Assembly (NCBI GenBank): GCA_017543595.1
Contig: JAFYFU010000101.1
Span: forward strand, 1 to 35,402
Length of the DNA: 35,402 bases
Direction: 5' to 3'
From: Ruminococcus sp.
GTDB taxonomy: Bacteria; Bacillota; Clostridia; Oscillospirales; Ruminococcaceae
Below are positions 26,239 to 33,644 of the stretch, piece by piece (the first letter of the stretch is position 1; the number at the start of each line of letters is the position of its first letter). Below the pieces are notes generated by a model. The model ran no database searches. It was not told where the DNA came from and saw only the letters and a program-made list of their open reading frames with translations. The translations under genes and the position numbers were made by a program.

Positions 26239-26939
26239 TACAATTCCTCCAGTTCGGCTGCGGGAACAAGCACTTCATTCTCATAATCCTGTTTAATCAT
26301 GCCGTCTTTCACGATTATAACTTTATGAACCATATTTTTTATTGAATTGTTATGCGTTACAATGAGCATTGTAGTTGAATATTTTCGGTTTATTTCTTCG
26401 AGCAGGATAAGAATATCCCTTGATGTTTTGGAATCCAGTGCGCCCGTAGGCTCATCACAGAGCAGTAATTTAGGATTTTTAATCAATGCTCTTGCTATGG
26501 CGCATCTCTGCTGCTGACCGCCCGAAAGCTGTGCGGGAAATTTATTCTGATGCTCCGTAAGTCCGAGAGTGTCAAGCAGTTCATTCATATCAAGCGGATT
26601 TCTTGAAAGATAACTGCACACCTGTATATTTTCCTTGACCGTGAGATTGGGAACGAGATTGTAAAACTGAAAAATAAATCCGAGGTTGTCCCTGCGGTAA
26701 TCAGATAATTCCGCAGGTTTAAGCCCGAAAATTTCCTTTCCGTCAACAACCACAGAACCCGAATCCATTGTGTCAAGTCCGCCTATGCAGTTGAGAAGCG
26801 TGGATTTTCCCGAACCGCTTGTTCCCTGAATTACACACATCTGACCCTTTTCAACGCTTGTTGAAACTCCTTTGAGTACCTGAATATAACTGCTGTCACT
26901 GCCGTAACTTTTTTTAACATTTTTTACTTCAAGATACAA
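26238..26939 (-). CDS. ABC transporter ATPase (MacB/LolD family)
   Basis: This 233-residue protein has Walker A GTSGSGKST (39-47), 'FIFQFYNLVPNLTVKENI' (Q-loop, typical of the LolD/MacB group), signature LSGGQQQRCAIARAL, Walker B 'LLLCDEPTGALD' and H-loop 'TMLIVTHN'. It powers the permease encoded immediately downstream. The start codon appears to be TTG at 26939 with GAGGG upstream; no ATG lies near the conserved N-terminus. It follows a carrier-protein gene by 31 bases in the biosynthetic operon, so the likely cargo is the pathway product. Confidence 0.92.
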   Translation of the reverse strand: MYLEVKNVKKSYGSDSSYIQVLKGVSTSVEKGQMCVIQGTSGSGKSTLLNCIGGLDTMDSGSVVVDGKEIFGLKPAELSDYRRDNLGFIFQFYNLVPNLTVKENIQVCSYLSRNPLDMNELLDTLGLTEHQNKFPAQLSGGQQQRCAIARALIKNPKLLLCDEPTGALDSKTSRDILILLEEINRKYSTTMLIVTHNNSIKNMVHKVIIVKDGMIKQDYENEVLVPAAELEEL

Positions 26940-26970
26940 ATTTTATCCCTCTTTCTGTTTTTAAAGCCGT

Positions 26971-27228
26971 TTACTGTTCTGTTTTGTTTACAACGGTTTC
27001 TGCGAGAGTCTGAATTGACATAGGCTCTGTAAGCTGCATTTCATTACTGAGGTCTACGTTATATTTCTCCTGACAGGTGACAAATATCTGAACGATAGTC
27101 ATACTGCCTATACCCATTTCTTCCGCAAAAAAATCACTGTCGGAAATTTTTGCAACGGCATCTTCCTCCATAAGTTCAAGAAGAACGCCTCTTATGGTTT
27201 GTTTTACTTCTTCGATATTTGCTTTCAT
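26971..27228 (-). CDS. Acyl/peptidyl carrier protein
   Basis: This 85-residue, acidic, mostly helical protein has the phosphopantetheine site 'EEMGIGSMTIVQIF', with Ser 42 as the expected attachment residue (the usual motif is D-S-L; here G-S-M). GGAGGAAAT precedes the ATG. It sits 13 bases after the AMP-ligase gene, suggesting that this ligase loads it. It is one of two distinct carriers in the operon, so two different building blocks may be handled in parallel. Confidence 0.85.
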   Translation of the reverse strand: MKANIEEVKQTIRGVLLELMEEDAVAKISDSDFFAEEMGIGSMTIVQIFVTCQEKYNVDLSNEMQLTEPMSIQTLAETVVNKTEQ

Positions 27229-27241
27229 AATTTCCTCCGAA

Positions 27242-28753
27242 TTATTTATAAAGGATTATTTCTTCGATATTTTCCGAATTTCCGCTTATATACGAACTCA
27301 TATAATAGCGTGCGGTCTCGCCCTTTGAAGTTATTGGCAGGGGAATCTTTGAGCAGTAGAATTTTGATATTCTCTTTTGTTGGGGCAGGCTGTAATTCAC
27401 TGCTTTAAGATTCTCCCTGATTTCCTCTGTAACTCCCTTCTGGGAATAAAAAACAAGTGCAGGCTGTTCATTATGTTCAAAAACGCAGAACTGTTCATTT
27501 TCAAGGAAACTGAAATGCGATTCAAGTTCATCAAGATAGATATTTTCACCGTCATCTCTTATCAGGACGCTTTTGCATCTTCCTCTGAAATAATAATTCC
27601 CGTTGTCGCTGCTGAAAATATCGCCCGTATGGTAAAATTCGTTCTTATCCCTTGGGATTTCCTCACCGTCAACAAGTGTTGACTGATAAACGATTGAACC
27701 GTTTACGGCAAGCTCTCCGAAATTATTTTCATCAGGCGAAAGTATTTCCGTTTCATGACCGCCGACAAGTTTTCCGACATAAGATACGGAATTATCCGCT
27801 GAAATATTTCCTATCGAGACAAATCCCGTTTCAGTCATTCCCCAGCCGTTTAGGAAAGTAAATCCCGAATTTAAGGCTTTTTCCCATAAGATTTCATTAA
27901 GCCTTGCACCTGCCGACACAGCAAGGCACATATTTTCTCCGAGAAGTTTATGCATGGATTCACTATTGCAGTTTCCGAAACGCACTTCTGCCATTCTGAA
28001 CAAGCCTTTCCATATAGCGGGAACAGTGCAAAGAACAGTTACACCGTGTTTCCTGCAAGTGTCCGCAATTGAGAAAATTCCCTCTTTTTCGGGAAGAATT
28101 ACGGATATTCCCCAAGGCAAGACAAGCATACTCAAACCGAATCCGAGACAATGTCTTTGCGGTAAAGTTTCAATTACAACCCATGACGAAACGTCACTTT
28201 CACTGAATGTTTTTTCGTCTGCGATAAGGCTTTCCCTTACCCGTCTGCTTTGTTCGATTACCGAATCCGCATGGAAAACAAAAATTTTTGCTTTTCCCGT
28301 TGTACCTGATGTGCAGAAAGCAACTCTGTATTCCCATGAAATATTATTCGGTTTTTCGCATGATGAAAATACAATATCCGAAATTTTGCAGAGAATAATA
28401 TTTTCAATATTTTCATCTTTTTCGGAAACTATACCCGCAAGTTTTGCCTGTTTGCAGAAAGATTCCAAAGCACGGCTATCAATATTTTCGTCAAGAAGAA
28501 GTACGGGATAACCGAGTTCTTCAAGGGCAAAAAATATCGGATACCACATGGGGTGATTACGGCTTTTAAGCCCAATCCAGCGACATTTAGGGACATCTGC
28601 AAAAATTTTTTCAAGATATGCCGCAGCCGAATCCGTAAATCTTTTAAATTCCCCTGCGTTGCAGTTTTTCTTTTCATCTCCCTCAAACCATGTCATCATA
28701 GGACGGTCTGAAAACGGAGCTGTAATTTCTTCGTACACGTTTAAAAAATTCAT
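27242..28753 (-). CDS. Adenylate-forming (acyl-CoA/acyl-ACP ligase-like) enzyme
   Basis: This 503-residue protein has ANL-superfamily core motifs A3 'FCTSGTTGKAKIF', A5 'NGWGMTETGF', A7 'YHTGDIF' and A8 'RGRCKSVLIRDDGENIY'. The C-terminal A10 region reads 'LPITSKGETAR'. The Lys of the usual G-K-x-x-R is Glu here (about residue 479), which is unusual because that Lys normally supports adenylation. The family activates a carboxylic acid as acyl-AMP and passes it to CoA or a carrier protein. The start at 28753 is preferred because GAGGT lies five bases upstream; the ATG at 28765 directly abuts the preceding stop and has no site. The substrate is unknown; the adjacent carrier is the likely acceptor. 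Confidence 0.82.
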   Translation of the reverse strand: MNFLNVYEEITAPFSDRPMMTWFEGDEKKNCNAGEFKRFTDSAAAYLEKIFADVPKCRWIGLKSRNHPMWYPIFFALEELGYPVLLLDENIDSRALESFCKQAKLAGIVSEKDENIENIILCKISDIVFSSCEKPNNISWEYRVAFCTSGTTGKAKIFVFHADSVIEQSRRVRESLIADEKTFSESDVSSWVVIETLPQRHCLGFGLSMLVLPWGISVILPEKEGIFSIADTCRKHGVTVLCTVPAIWKGLFRMAEVRFGNCNSESMHKLLGENMCLAVSAGARLNEILWEKALNSGFTFLNGWGMTETGFVSIGNISADNSVSYVGKLVGGHETEILSPDENNFGELAVNGSIVYQSTLVDGEEIPRDKNEFYHTGDIFSSDNGNYYFRGRCKSVLIRDDGENIYLDELESHFSFLENEQFCVFEHNEQPALVFYSQKGVTEEIRENLKAVNYSLPQQKRISKFYCSKIPLPITSKGETARYYMSSYISGNSENIEEIILYK

Positions 28754-28765
28754 ATTATACCTCAT

Positions 28766-29800
28766 TTAGAATGTAACCGACATAATGCCTTCGCTTATGC
28801 CGACACCAACACTTATGCAGAAAGTTTTTGAACCGTCTTTTACCATGCCGTTTTGTATAGCCTCATAAGCAGCTATCGGAACGTTGCTTGCACCTACATT
28901 TCCGTATTTATCGACAACGGAAACGACTTTCTTAATAAACTCCCCTGCATCAAAGCCCGATTCCTGTGCAAAAGTTCCTGCCATGCTGTTTATGAGCCAT
29001 TTTGCGACCTGAGTGGGAATTATACAGTCCGCATCTGCAAAAGTCATACCGAAAATATCTTTTATTTCCGGACAAATTGTCTGATAGATTTCTTTCTGCT
29101 TGTCAACTATTCCCTTTGTAGTGCCTGGGACATACATTTTGTCGGGGTCACGGGGATAAATAACTCCCCCGCCCCATGTTACATTGTGATTCCAAGAATC
29201 GGAATAAGTTCTGAAATACGTCTGATTTATGCCTCTGTCCTGTTCGTCCGAGGCACGCAGAAGAAATGCTCCGCCGCCGTCACCAAGGGAAAGCGTTACG
29301 GGTGCAAGCGTAACAAGTTCTTCCTTGTTGTCATAGTCATATTTTATCCACTGTGAGAAAACTTCTCCCGACACAACAAGAACAGTTTCGGCTTTGCCTG
29401 TTTTAATGAGGCTGTCCGCAACGTCTACTCCGCTGAGAAAAGCGTTGCAGGCATTTTTAATATCAAAAACAAAGGCATTTCTGATATTAAGCTTATCCGC
29501 AACAACATTTGCTGTGGCAGGTTCAACGAAATCATGAGTTACTGAACAGAAAAGAAGTGCATCTATTTCGGACGGTTCAACGCCTGCCTTCTTCATCGCA
29601 TCAAGCCCTGCTTTTGCGGCAATATCCGAACAGTATTCACCTTTTGCGGCATAATGTCTTGTTTCGCAGCCCGTAAGCATTTTGCACAAGCCTGATTTAA
29701 CACCGAATTTTGAAAAATGTGCCATTTCTTCAACTTCTGCGGAAGTAACAATTCTTTCGGGCATATATCTGCCCACACTCAAAACCTTAGCTTTTTTCAT
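28766..29800 (-). CDS. KAS III-like (FabH-family) enzyme with altered catalytic triad
   Basis: This 344-residue thiolase-fold protein has the nucleophile Cys 118 in 'DIKNACNAFLSG' and 'LGDGGGAFLL'. The Asn is retained in 'YGNVGASNVPIA' (Asn 301). The His of the usual 'HQAN' motif is replaced: 'CIIPTQVAKWL' has Thr 263 there. KAS III enzymes condense an acyl thioester with malonyl-ACP, and His and Asn serve decarboxylation. Loss of His fits the acyltransferase or ester/amide-forming members of the family better than a condensing enzyme. GAAAGG precedes the ATG; the upstream carrier gene ends 12 bases before. Fatty-acid genes are absent nearby, so it belongs to the secondary pathway. Confidence 0.85.
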   Translation of the reverse strand: MKKAKVLSVGRYMPERIVTSAEVEEMAHFSKFGVKSGLCKMLTGCETRHYAAKGEYCSDIAAKAGLDAMKKAGVEPSEIDALLFCSVTHDFVEPATANVVADKLNIRNAFVFDIKNACNAFLSGVDVADSLIKTGKAETVLVVSGEVFSQWIKYDYDNKEELVTLAPVTLSLGDGGGAFLLRASDEQDRGINQTYFRTYSDSWNHNVTWGGGVIYPRDPDKMYVPGTTKGIVDKQKEIYQTICPEIKDIFGMTFADADCIIPTQVAKWLINSMAGTFAQESGFDAGEFIKKVVSVVDKYGNVGASNVPIAAYEAIQNGMVKDGSKTFCISVGVGISEGIMSVTF

Positions 29801-29812
29801 TTTATGTTCCTT

Positions 29813-30049
29813 TCAGTTCTGTAATTCTTTAATAACCTGTGCTATATCCGCAACAGTTTCAAATCTTTCTATTGCAAGGGAATCAAGCGGTACGGTTACA
29901 TCAAAAGCCGATTCAAATTCGGAAATAAGATTTACAACATCGAAAGAATCAATAAATCCCCCCGAAATAAGCTCCAAATCGTCTGTAAGTTCAATACCTT
30001 CGAGTTCATCAACATAGCTTCTTAAAATTTCTTTTATTTTCTCATTCAT
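29813..30049 (-). CDS. Acyl/aminoacyl carrier protein
   Basis: This 78-residue carrier has 'ELISGGFIDSFDVVNLI', where D-S-F (Ser 35) is the phosphopantetheine site. It resembles D-alanyl- and aminoacyl-carrier proteins. The start at 30049 follows AAGGAGATATT; upstream extension of the frame has no start signal and overlaps the PP-loop gene. Its position between the PP-loop/aminoacyl-ligase pair and the KAS III-like gene suggests that it carries the amino acid loaded by the class II synthetase-like ligase. That pairing is inference. Confidence 0.88.
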   Translation of the reverse strand: MNEKIKEILRSYVDELEGIELTDDLELISGGFIDSFDVVNLISEFESAFDVTVPLDSLAIERFETVADIAQVIKELQN

Positions 30050-30065
30050 GAGAATATCTCCTTTC

Positions 30066-31109
30066 TTATCTGCAAAGAATATCCTTGTCAAGCCCCATAA
30101 CATCAAGGGCATTGACAATATTTTCCTCTGTAATCGGTGTGTTTATTAATATTTCAGCCTGCTCCCTTGACATTTCGTCCGAACGCACAAGGTCACTGAA
30201 CTCTGTTTCGTGCTGAGAATAGCCGAAATCTTTTACAGCGAGATACTGCGAAACATAATTGAACGCACAGTTTGTCGAATGTGCGGGCCAACTGTTTTCG
30301 GGAAGCCTGAAATTATATTTTTCTTTAAGCGTCTGTATTATCTTTTCTTCGTCATAGTCAAGATATTTAAATGGGGAAATCTGAGTAACTCCTCTGCGGT
30401 ATTTTGCCGCATAAAGAATCGGGTCTGAAAAAAGTTCCATATACTCGGCAAATGAAGGGTCTGAACCAAGAACTTCAAGGGTATTTCTGTCGGATTCCTT
30501 GAATATCCATGACAGTGCATTTTGTTTAAGATAAGACTGACCTTTTGTGTATCCGCCGAGTATGAGTTTTATGCCGTTCTGCATACAGAAATTTTTGATA
30601 ACATCTTCAAGCAGAATATGACACACACGGCAGTAATAAATTCTCTTTCGGCTTTCGAGGAGCTTTTTGAAAATTCTTTTCATCTCATTTGTGCGGAATG
30701 TAACCCAGTCAATATTCATTGAATCAACGGCATTTCTGATATTGTCATACATTTCGGGCAGGGCAAAACCGTTATCAATGAAAAGTGCAAGAGGTTTAAG
30801 TCCGAGTTCATGTGCAACGGCAAGTGTCATTATGCTGTCTTTTCCGCCTGATACCGCAACCATACAGTCATATTTTCCGCTGTCCGAACGGAAACGGCTG
30901 ATTTTTTTAAGAAAAATTTCTTTTTTCTCCTCGGAAGATTTGTTTTCAAACTGATTTACAACAGGCTTTTCAGAAGAAACAATTTCAAAATGTTCACGGC
31001 AAAGGTCACATATACCGTTTTCGTCAAATTCAAGTTCTCCCTTTACTTCTGGCATTACACAGCATTTACATCTGCGGACGGGTATATCTTCAAGGAGGTT
31101 TTTACTCAT
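30066..31109 (-). CDS. PP-loop ATPase with Cys pairs (AANH superfamily, amidotransferase/thiolation-like)
   Basis: This 347-residue protein has an N-terminal zinc-finger-like set Cys 14/16/17 and Cys 34/37 ('RRCKCCVMP...GICDLC'). The PP-loop SGGKDS is at 87-92, a second Cys pair at 160/163 ('YYCRVC'), and Cys 281 lies further on. This is the layout of the N-acetyl-sugar amidotransferase (WbpG/PseA) group and of tRNA-thiolating relatives. These enzymes adenylate a carbonyl oxygen and replace it by nitrogen or sulfur. No sugar or O-antigen gene is nearby; its partners are carrier proteins, so the substrate may be a carrier-bound acyl or amide group. Its ATG overlaps the stop of the aminoacyl-ligase gene (ATGA). 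Confidence 0.85.
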   Translation of the reverse strand: MSKNLLEDIPVRRCKCCVMPEVKGELEFDENGICDLCREHFEIVSSEKPVVNQFENKSSEEKKEIFLKKISRFRSDSGKYDCMVAVSGGKDSIMTLAVAHELGLKPLALFIDNGFALPEMYDNIRNAVDSMNIDWVTFRTNEMKRIFKKLLESRKRIYYCRVCHILLEDVIKNFCMQNGIKLILGGYTKGQSYLKQNALSWIFKESDRNTLEVLGSDPSFAEYMELFSDPILYAAKYRRGVTQISPFKYLDYDEEKIIQTLKEKYNFRLPENSWPAHSTNCAFNYVSQYLAVKDFGYSQHETEFSDLVRSDEMSREQAEILINTPITEENIVNALDVMGLDKDILCR

Positions 31110-32317
31110 ACAGCACCTTCTTTCAGGTTTACATATTTTCCGATTTCCTCTCTGATTTCGTCATTCCATTTATCAGAATCAAGACCGTTCTGAGCAAGAA
31201 AAGCATATGTAAGACGCTCAATTCCGAAAGCAAAACACGAACTGTGACAAAATGCACCGTTTTGCTTTGTGCGGATATTATATACCTTTGTGAAATGTGT
31301 TCTGTGGAAATTTGCGGAACTGCATGAGATATAATTTCCCGTTGACGGAATCAAAAGCTTAAACTCACGCTTTGAATCGCCCAACATCTGGAACAACTGC
31401 AATTTCTTGTAATTGCTTGCAAAGAATGAATCGTTTGCCGTGTCGATTTTGCAATTGAGATTGAATTTTTCACACCAGAAATCCCACAATGCATAGGCAT
31501 TTTCTATATATTTCTTTGACTGTTCGGGAGTTCCGATAAATACATATTCTTTCATGTAAAATTCGTTAAGTCTTGCAAGCTCGGAAACATTGTTTCCCTC
31601 GTTTCTGAAACATTTTCCCGAAACCATTACGCAGGCAGGCTTTTCATCGGAAATTTCCTGATTTCTGAACATCGGATAAACAGGAACGCAAGCCGCAGTT
31701 CTGAGAACGTTTTCGGGAGTTCTTGTTTCGTCAAGAATTGATTCGTCCTTTATACCGTTCTTTGCAAATCTGTCAATAACCGATATATCGTTTTTCAGCG
31801 TTGTTTTGAACATTATATGGTGCGGGAATGTTTCAAAATATTTTCCCTCCTCATAATCCGCAACGGGAATAAGAACGGGTACTTCATAATTGACTTTATC
31901 AAGTTCGGGAAAGAGTTTTTCTGCGGAATCCTCAACTTTGCGGCAGAAATAACGGAATACTTTCAGAAAGATACCGCTGTACGCAAAAACACCGCTTCCA
32001 AGCTGTCTGACAATGCCTTTGTCAAGCATGGGCTGGAAAATATCCTCATTGTTGAATGTTTTCCTGTCGGTGTGGTCGGTGAGAGTTTTAACCTTAACTT
32101 CCGTAACTTTCTTGTTAAGTTTTGAAAGTATCATCTTTTCGAGTTCTTTAATTTTTTCGATGATAGTTTCCTCGTCCGTACCCTCGTATGAAACAGTAAC
32201 TTCATCGCCGTTTCGTGTGATATCCTTTACATTTTCCGATATGTAGGAAAGCATTTCCGTAAAGAAAACCCTGTCGCTTTCGGGAAGCTGTGCAAGACTG
32301 TAAATGTATTCTTTCAT
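31106..32317 (-). CDS. Amino acid:[carrier protein] ligase, class II tRNA-synthetase-like
   Basis: This 403-residue protein has a class II synthetase core without a tRNA-binding coiled coil. Motif 2 is 'CFRNEGNNVSELARLNEFYMKEYVF' in form (236-260, Arg 238) and motif 3 is 'CFAFGIERLTYAFL' (Arg 368). Cys 210, Glu 257 and Cys 361 are spaced like the Cys-Glu-Cys zinc site of atypical SerRS-derived amino acid:[carrier protein] ligases. Those enzymes activate Gly or Ala with ATP and load them on a carrier protein. It has an additional N-terminal region of about 90 residues. TAAGGAG precedes the ATG, 21 bases after the formyltransferase gene. The carrier at 29813-30049 is the likely acceptor; the amino acid is unknown. 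Confidence 0.85.
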   Translation of the reverse strand: MKEYIYSLAQLPESDRVFFTEMLSYISENVKDITRNGDEVTVSYEGTDEETIIEKIKELEKMILSKLNKKVTEVKVKTLTDHTDRKTFNNEDIFQPMLDKGIVRQLGSGVFAYSGIFLKVFRYFCRKVEDSAEKLFPELDKVNYEVPVLIPVADYEEGKYFETFPHHIMFKTTLKNDISVIDRFAKNGIKDESILDETRTPENVLRTAACVPVYPMFRNQEISDEKPACVMVSGKCFRNEGNNVSELARLNEFYMKEYVFIGTPEQSKKYIENAYALWDFWCEKFNLNCKIDTANDSFFASNYKKLQLFQMLGDSKREFKLLIPSTGNYISCSSANFHRTHFTKVYNIRTKQNGAFCHSSCFAFGIERLTYAFLAQNGLDSDKWNDEIREEIGKYVNLKEGAV

Positions 32318-32338
32318 TGTAAAATCTCCTTATTTTTA

Positions 32339-33223
32339 TTATGTGGCTGATTTTTCGTAAAGATGAGAGTTCACAAGAATGATTCTCTCATCAATGCCTT
32401 TTTTTGAAATAATAATATTGTTTTCTTTTATTTCAACGGAATCCTGTTCAGCCTTTGATGCTTTTTCAATTTTGTATCTGTCCCATTCGTAAACGCACGA
32501 ATGAAGGCGAATATGCGGTTTTGTGAGCGTATTCAGTATGCCGTAATCCATAGCACGGAGAAAAGCAGACATTTTTCTGAAATTCCACTTGGTATTTAAA
32601 AATCCATGGTTCGGAACGTCTTTTATCCTGTGCATAACGGAATTTTCAATATTCTTTTGATTTATGCTGCTGATTTTATCGTCCGAAAGCAACTGCGGAA
32701 TAATTTCAAGAAATGCCTCATATGCCAAATCAGACTGTTTTTTCAGAAGTTTAAGAGATGTCATATTCTCATCAAGGGTTATTTTTTTCTGTATGAGAAT
32801 TTCTCCCTCATCAATTGCAGGTCTTATTCTGTGCCATGTTATGCCTGTCACGCTGTCCATGTAGTATATTGCCCAAGCCTCTGCATTCATTCCTCTGTGA
32901 TACGGGAGCAGGGCATTGTGATAGTTTATTCCCTTGAAATTTTCGTGTTCAATGACTTTTTTCGGGAATATATAGGTATTTATTGCACTGAAAACGAAAA
33001 TTCTGTGTTCCGAAAGGTCTTTCATAAGTCTTTCGGTCATCTTTGCGGAATCCATTGATTCATATGGGATTTTCTTTTTCTCGCACATTCTTCTCACGGA
33101 AGAAGCCTCTGCAATCTGTTTTTCGTAAACGACAGGCGAAAGATTTTTTGATTTCAGATATTCGGCAATCTGTACCGTAAGTTTTCCCGAACCGATAACA
33201 ATGTATTTTTTGCTTTCCGACAT
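32339..33223 (-). CDS. Formyltransferase-fold protein (Fmt/ArnA-N type)
   Basis: This 294-residue protein has an N-terminal nucleotide-like fold and the formyltransferase segment 'INYHNALLPYHRG...AIDEGEIL'. Asn 100, His 102 and Asp 138 match the N-x-H...D catalytic triad, with the same His-Asp spacing as E. coli Fmt. It transfers a formyl group from 10-formyl-tetrahydrofolate to an amine. The C-terminal third does not resemble the tRNA-binding domain of Fmt, so this is not the housekeeping enzyme. As first gene of the biosynthetic operon it probably formylates a pathway amine, for example an aminoacyl-carrier intermediate; this is inference. AAAGGGG lies upstream of the ATG. Confidence 0.82.
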   Translation of the reverse strand: MSESKKYIVIGSGKLTVQIAEYLKSKNLSPVVYEKQIAEASSVRRMCEKKKIPYESMDSAKMTERLMKDLSEHRIFVFSAINTYIFPKKVIEHENFKGINYHNALLPYHRGMNAEAWAIYYMDSVTGITWHRIRPAIDEGEILIQKKITLDENMTSLKLLKKQSDLAYEAFLEIIPQLLSDDKISSINQKNIENSVMHRIKDVPNHGFLNTKWNFRKMSAFLRAMDYGILNTLTKPHIRLHSCVYEWDRYKIEKASKAEQDSVEIKENNIIISKKGIDERIILVNSHLYEKSAT

Positions 33224-33241
33224 ACTAAACCCCTTTCAAAA

Positions 33242-33255
33242 TTAGTTATAACTAA
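33242..33255. promoter_or_regulatory. 14-bp perfect palindrome in the biosynthetic operon leader
   Basis: TTAGTTATAACTAA lies about 80 bases after the predicted start of transcription and 18 bases before the formyltransferase start codon. Its symmetry and AT-rich form resemble MarR-type operators. Upstream in the same leader, GCTAT (33275-33279) and ATAGC (33297-33301) enclose a GCTTTT/AAAAGC near-palindrome, a possible RNA hairpin. Confidence 0.45.
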
Positions 33256-33341
33256 CTCATAATCAAATAAATAAGCTATCGCTTTTAAAAAGCATAATAG
33301 CCTGACTGACGGATTTTAAATCTCCGCAATATTGCATTTAA

Positions 33342-33370
33342 ATTATACATGATATTTTTTCCCTTGTCAA
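33342..33370 (-). promoter_or_regulatory. Sigma-A promoter of the 13-kb biosynthetic operon
   Basis: On the minus strand, TTGACA (33370-33365) and TATAAT (33347-33342) match consensus exactly with a 17-base spacer. Gaps between the eleven following genes are at most 31 bases and often overlap, and no internal terminator was seen down to 20183, so one transcript is expected. Confidence 0.85.
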
Positions 33371-33518
33371 CAGCATTTTACACATTCTCAACATTTGTAT
33401 ATTTCTTTCGATAATTTTATAATAAATTTATGCATATTTCCGAAAAATTCGCCGAAAATAAATTTTTATTCGTGTTATTTAAAAGTATATTAATAAAATC
33501 CCGTCAGATAAAAAACTG

Positions 33519-33547
33519 TTGACAAAGAAATTAAAACGTGATATACT
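33519..33547 (+). promoter_or_regulatory. Sigma-A promoter of the thioesterase-NRPS operon
   Basis: TTGACA (33519-33524) and TATACT (33542-33547) have a 17-base spacer. A leader of about 90 bases follows, with the octamer ATTAGTTA (33606-33613) and an AGGAGG ribosome site at 33632-33637. Confidence 0.75.
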
Positions 33548-33644
33548 TGTTTCTGACATATGTGAGCAGAACTGATTTTTTTATAAAAATCTTTTTTTAT
33601 GCTTTATTAGTTAGTATAATCTTACTTTTTTAGGAGGAAGAAAA

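Larger units (their letters stand above)
33224..33644. other. Intergenic region between the two divergent biosynthetic operons
   Basis: 421 bases without a coding region. It holds the minus-operon leader with a palindrome and a hairpin (33242-33301), the minus promoter (33342-33370), an AT-rich core (33371-33518) in which I see nothing specific, the plus promoter (33519-33547) and the thioesterase leader. The shared octamer ATTAGTTA occurs at 33241-33248 and 33606-33613, one copy in each leader, so the operons may share a regulator. Confidence 0.6.

Noticed and set aside
28754..28765. Start of the adenylate-forming enzyme at 28765
   Set aside because: That ATG directly follows the previous stop without a ribosome site, whereas GAGGT precedes the ATG at 28753.
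31106..32317. Seryl-tRNA synthetase
   Set aside because: The tRNA-binding coiled coil is missing and the Cys-Glu-Cys spacing and carrier-protein neighbours fit an aminoacyl:carrier ligase.
32339..33223. Housekeeping methionyl-tRNA formyltransferase
   Set aside because: Only the catalytic domain matches; the C-terminal part and the operon context do not.
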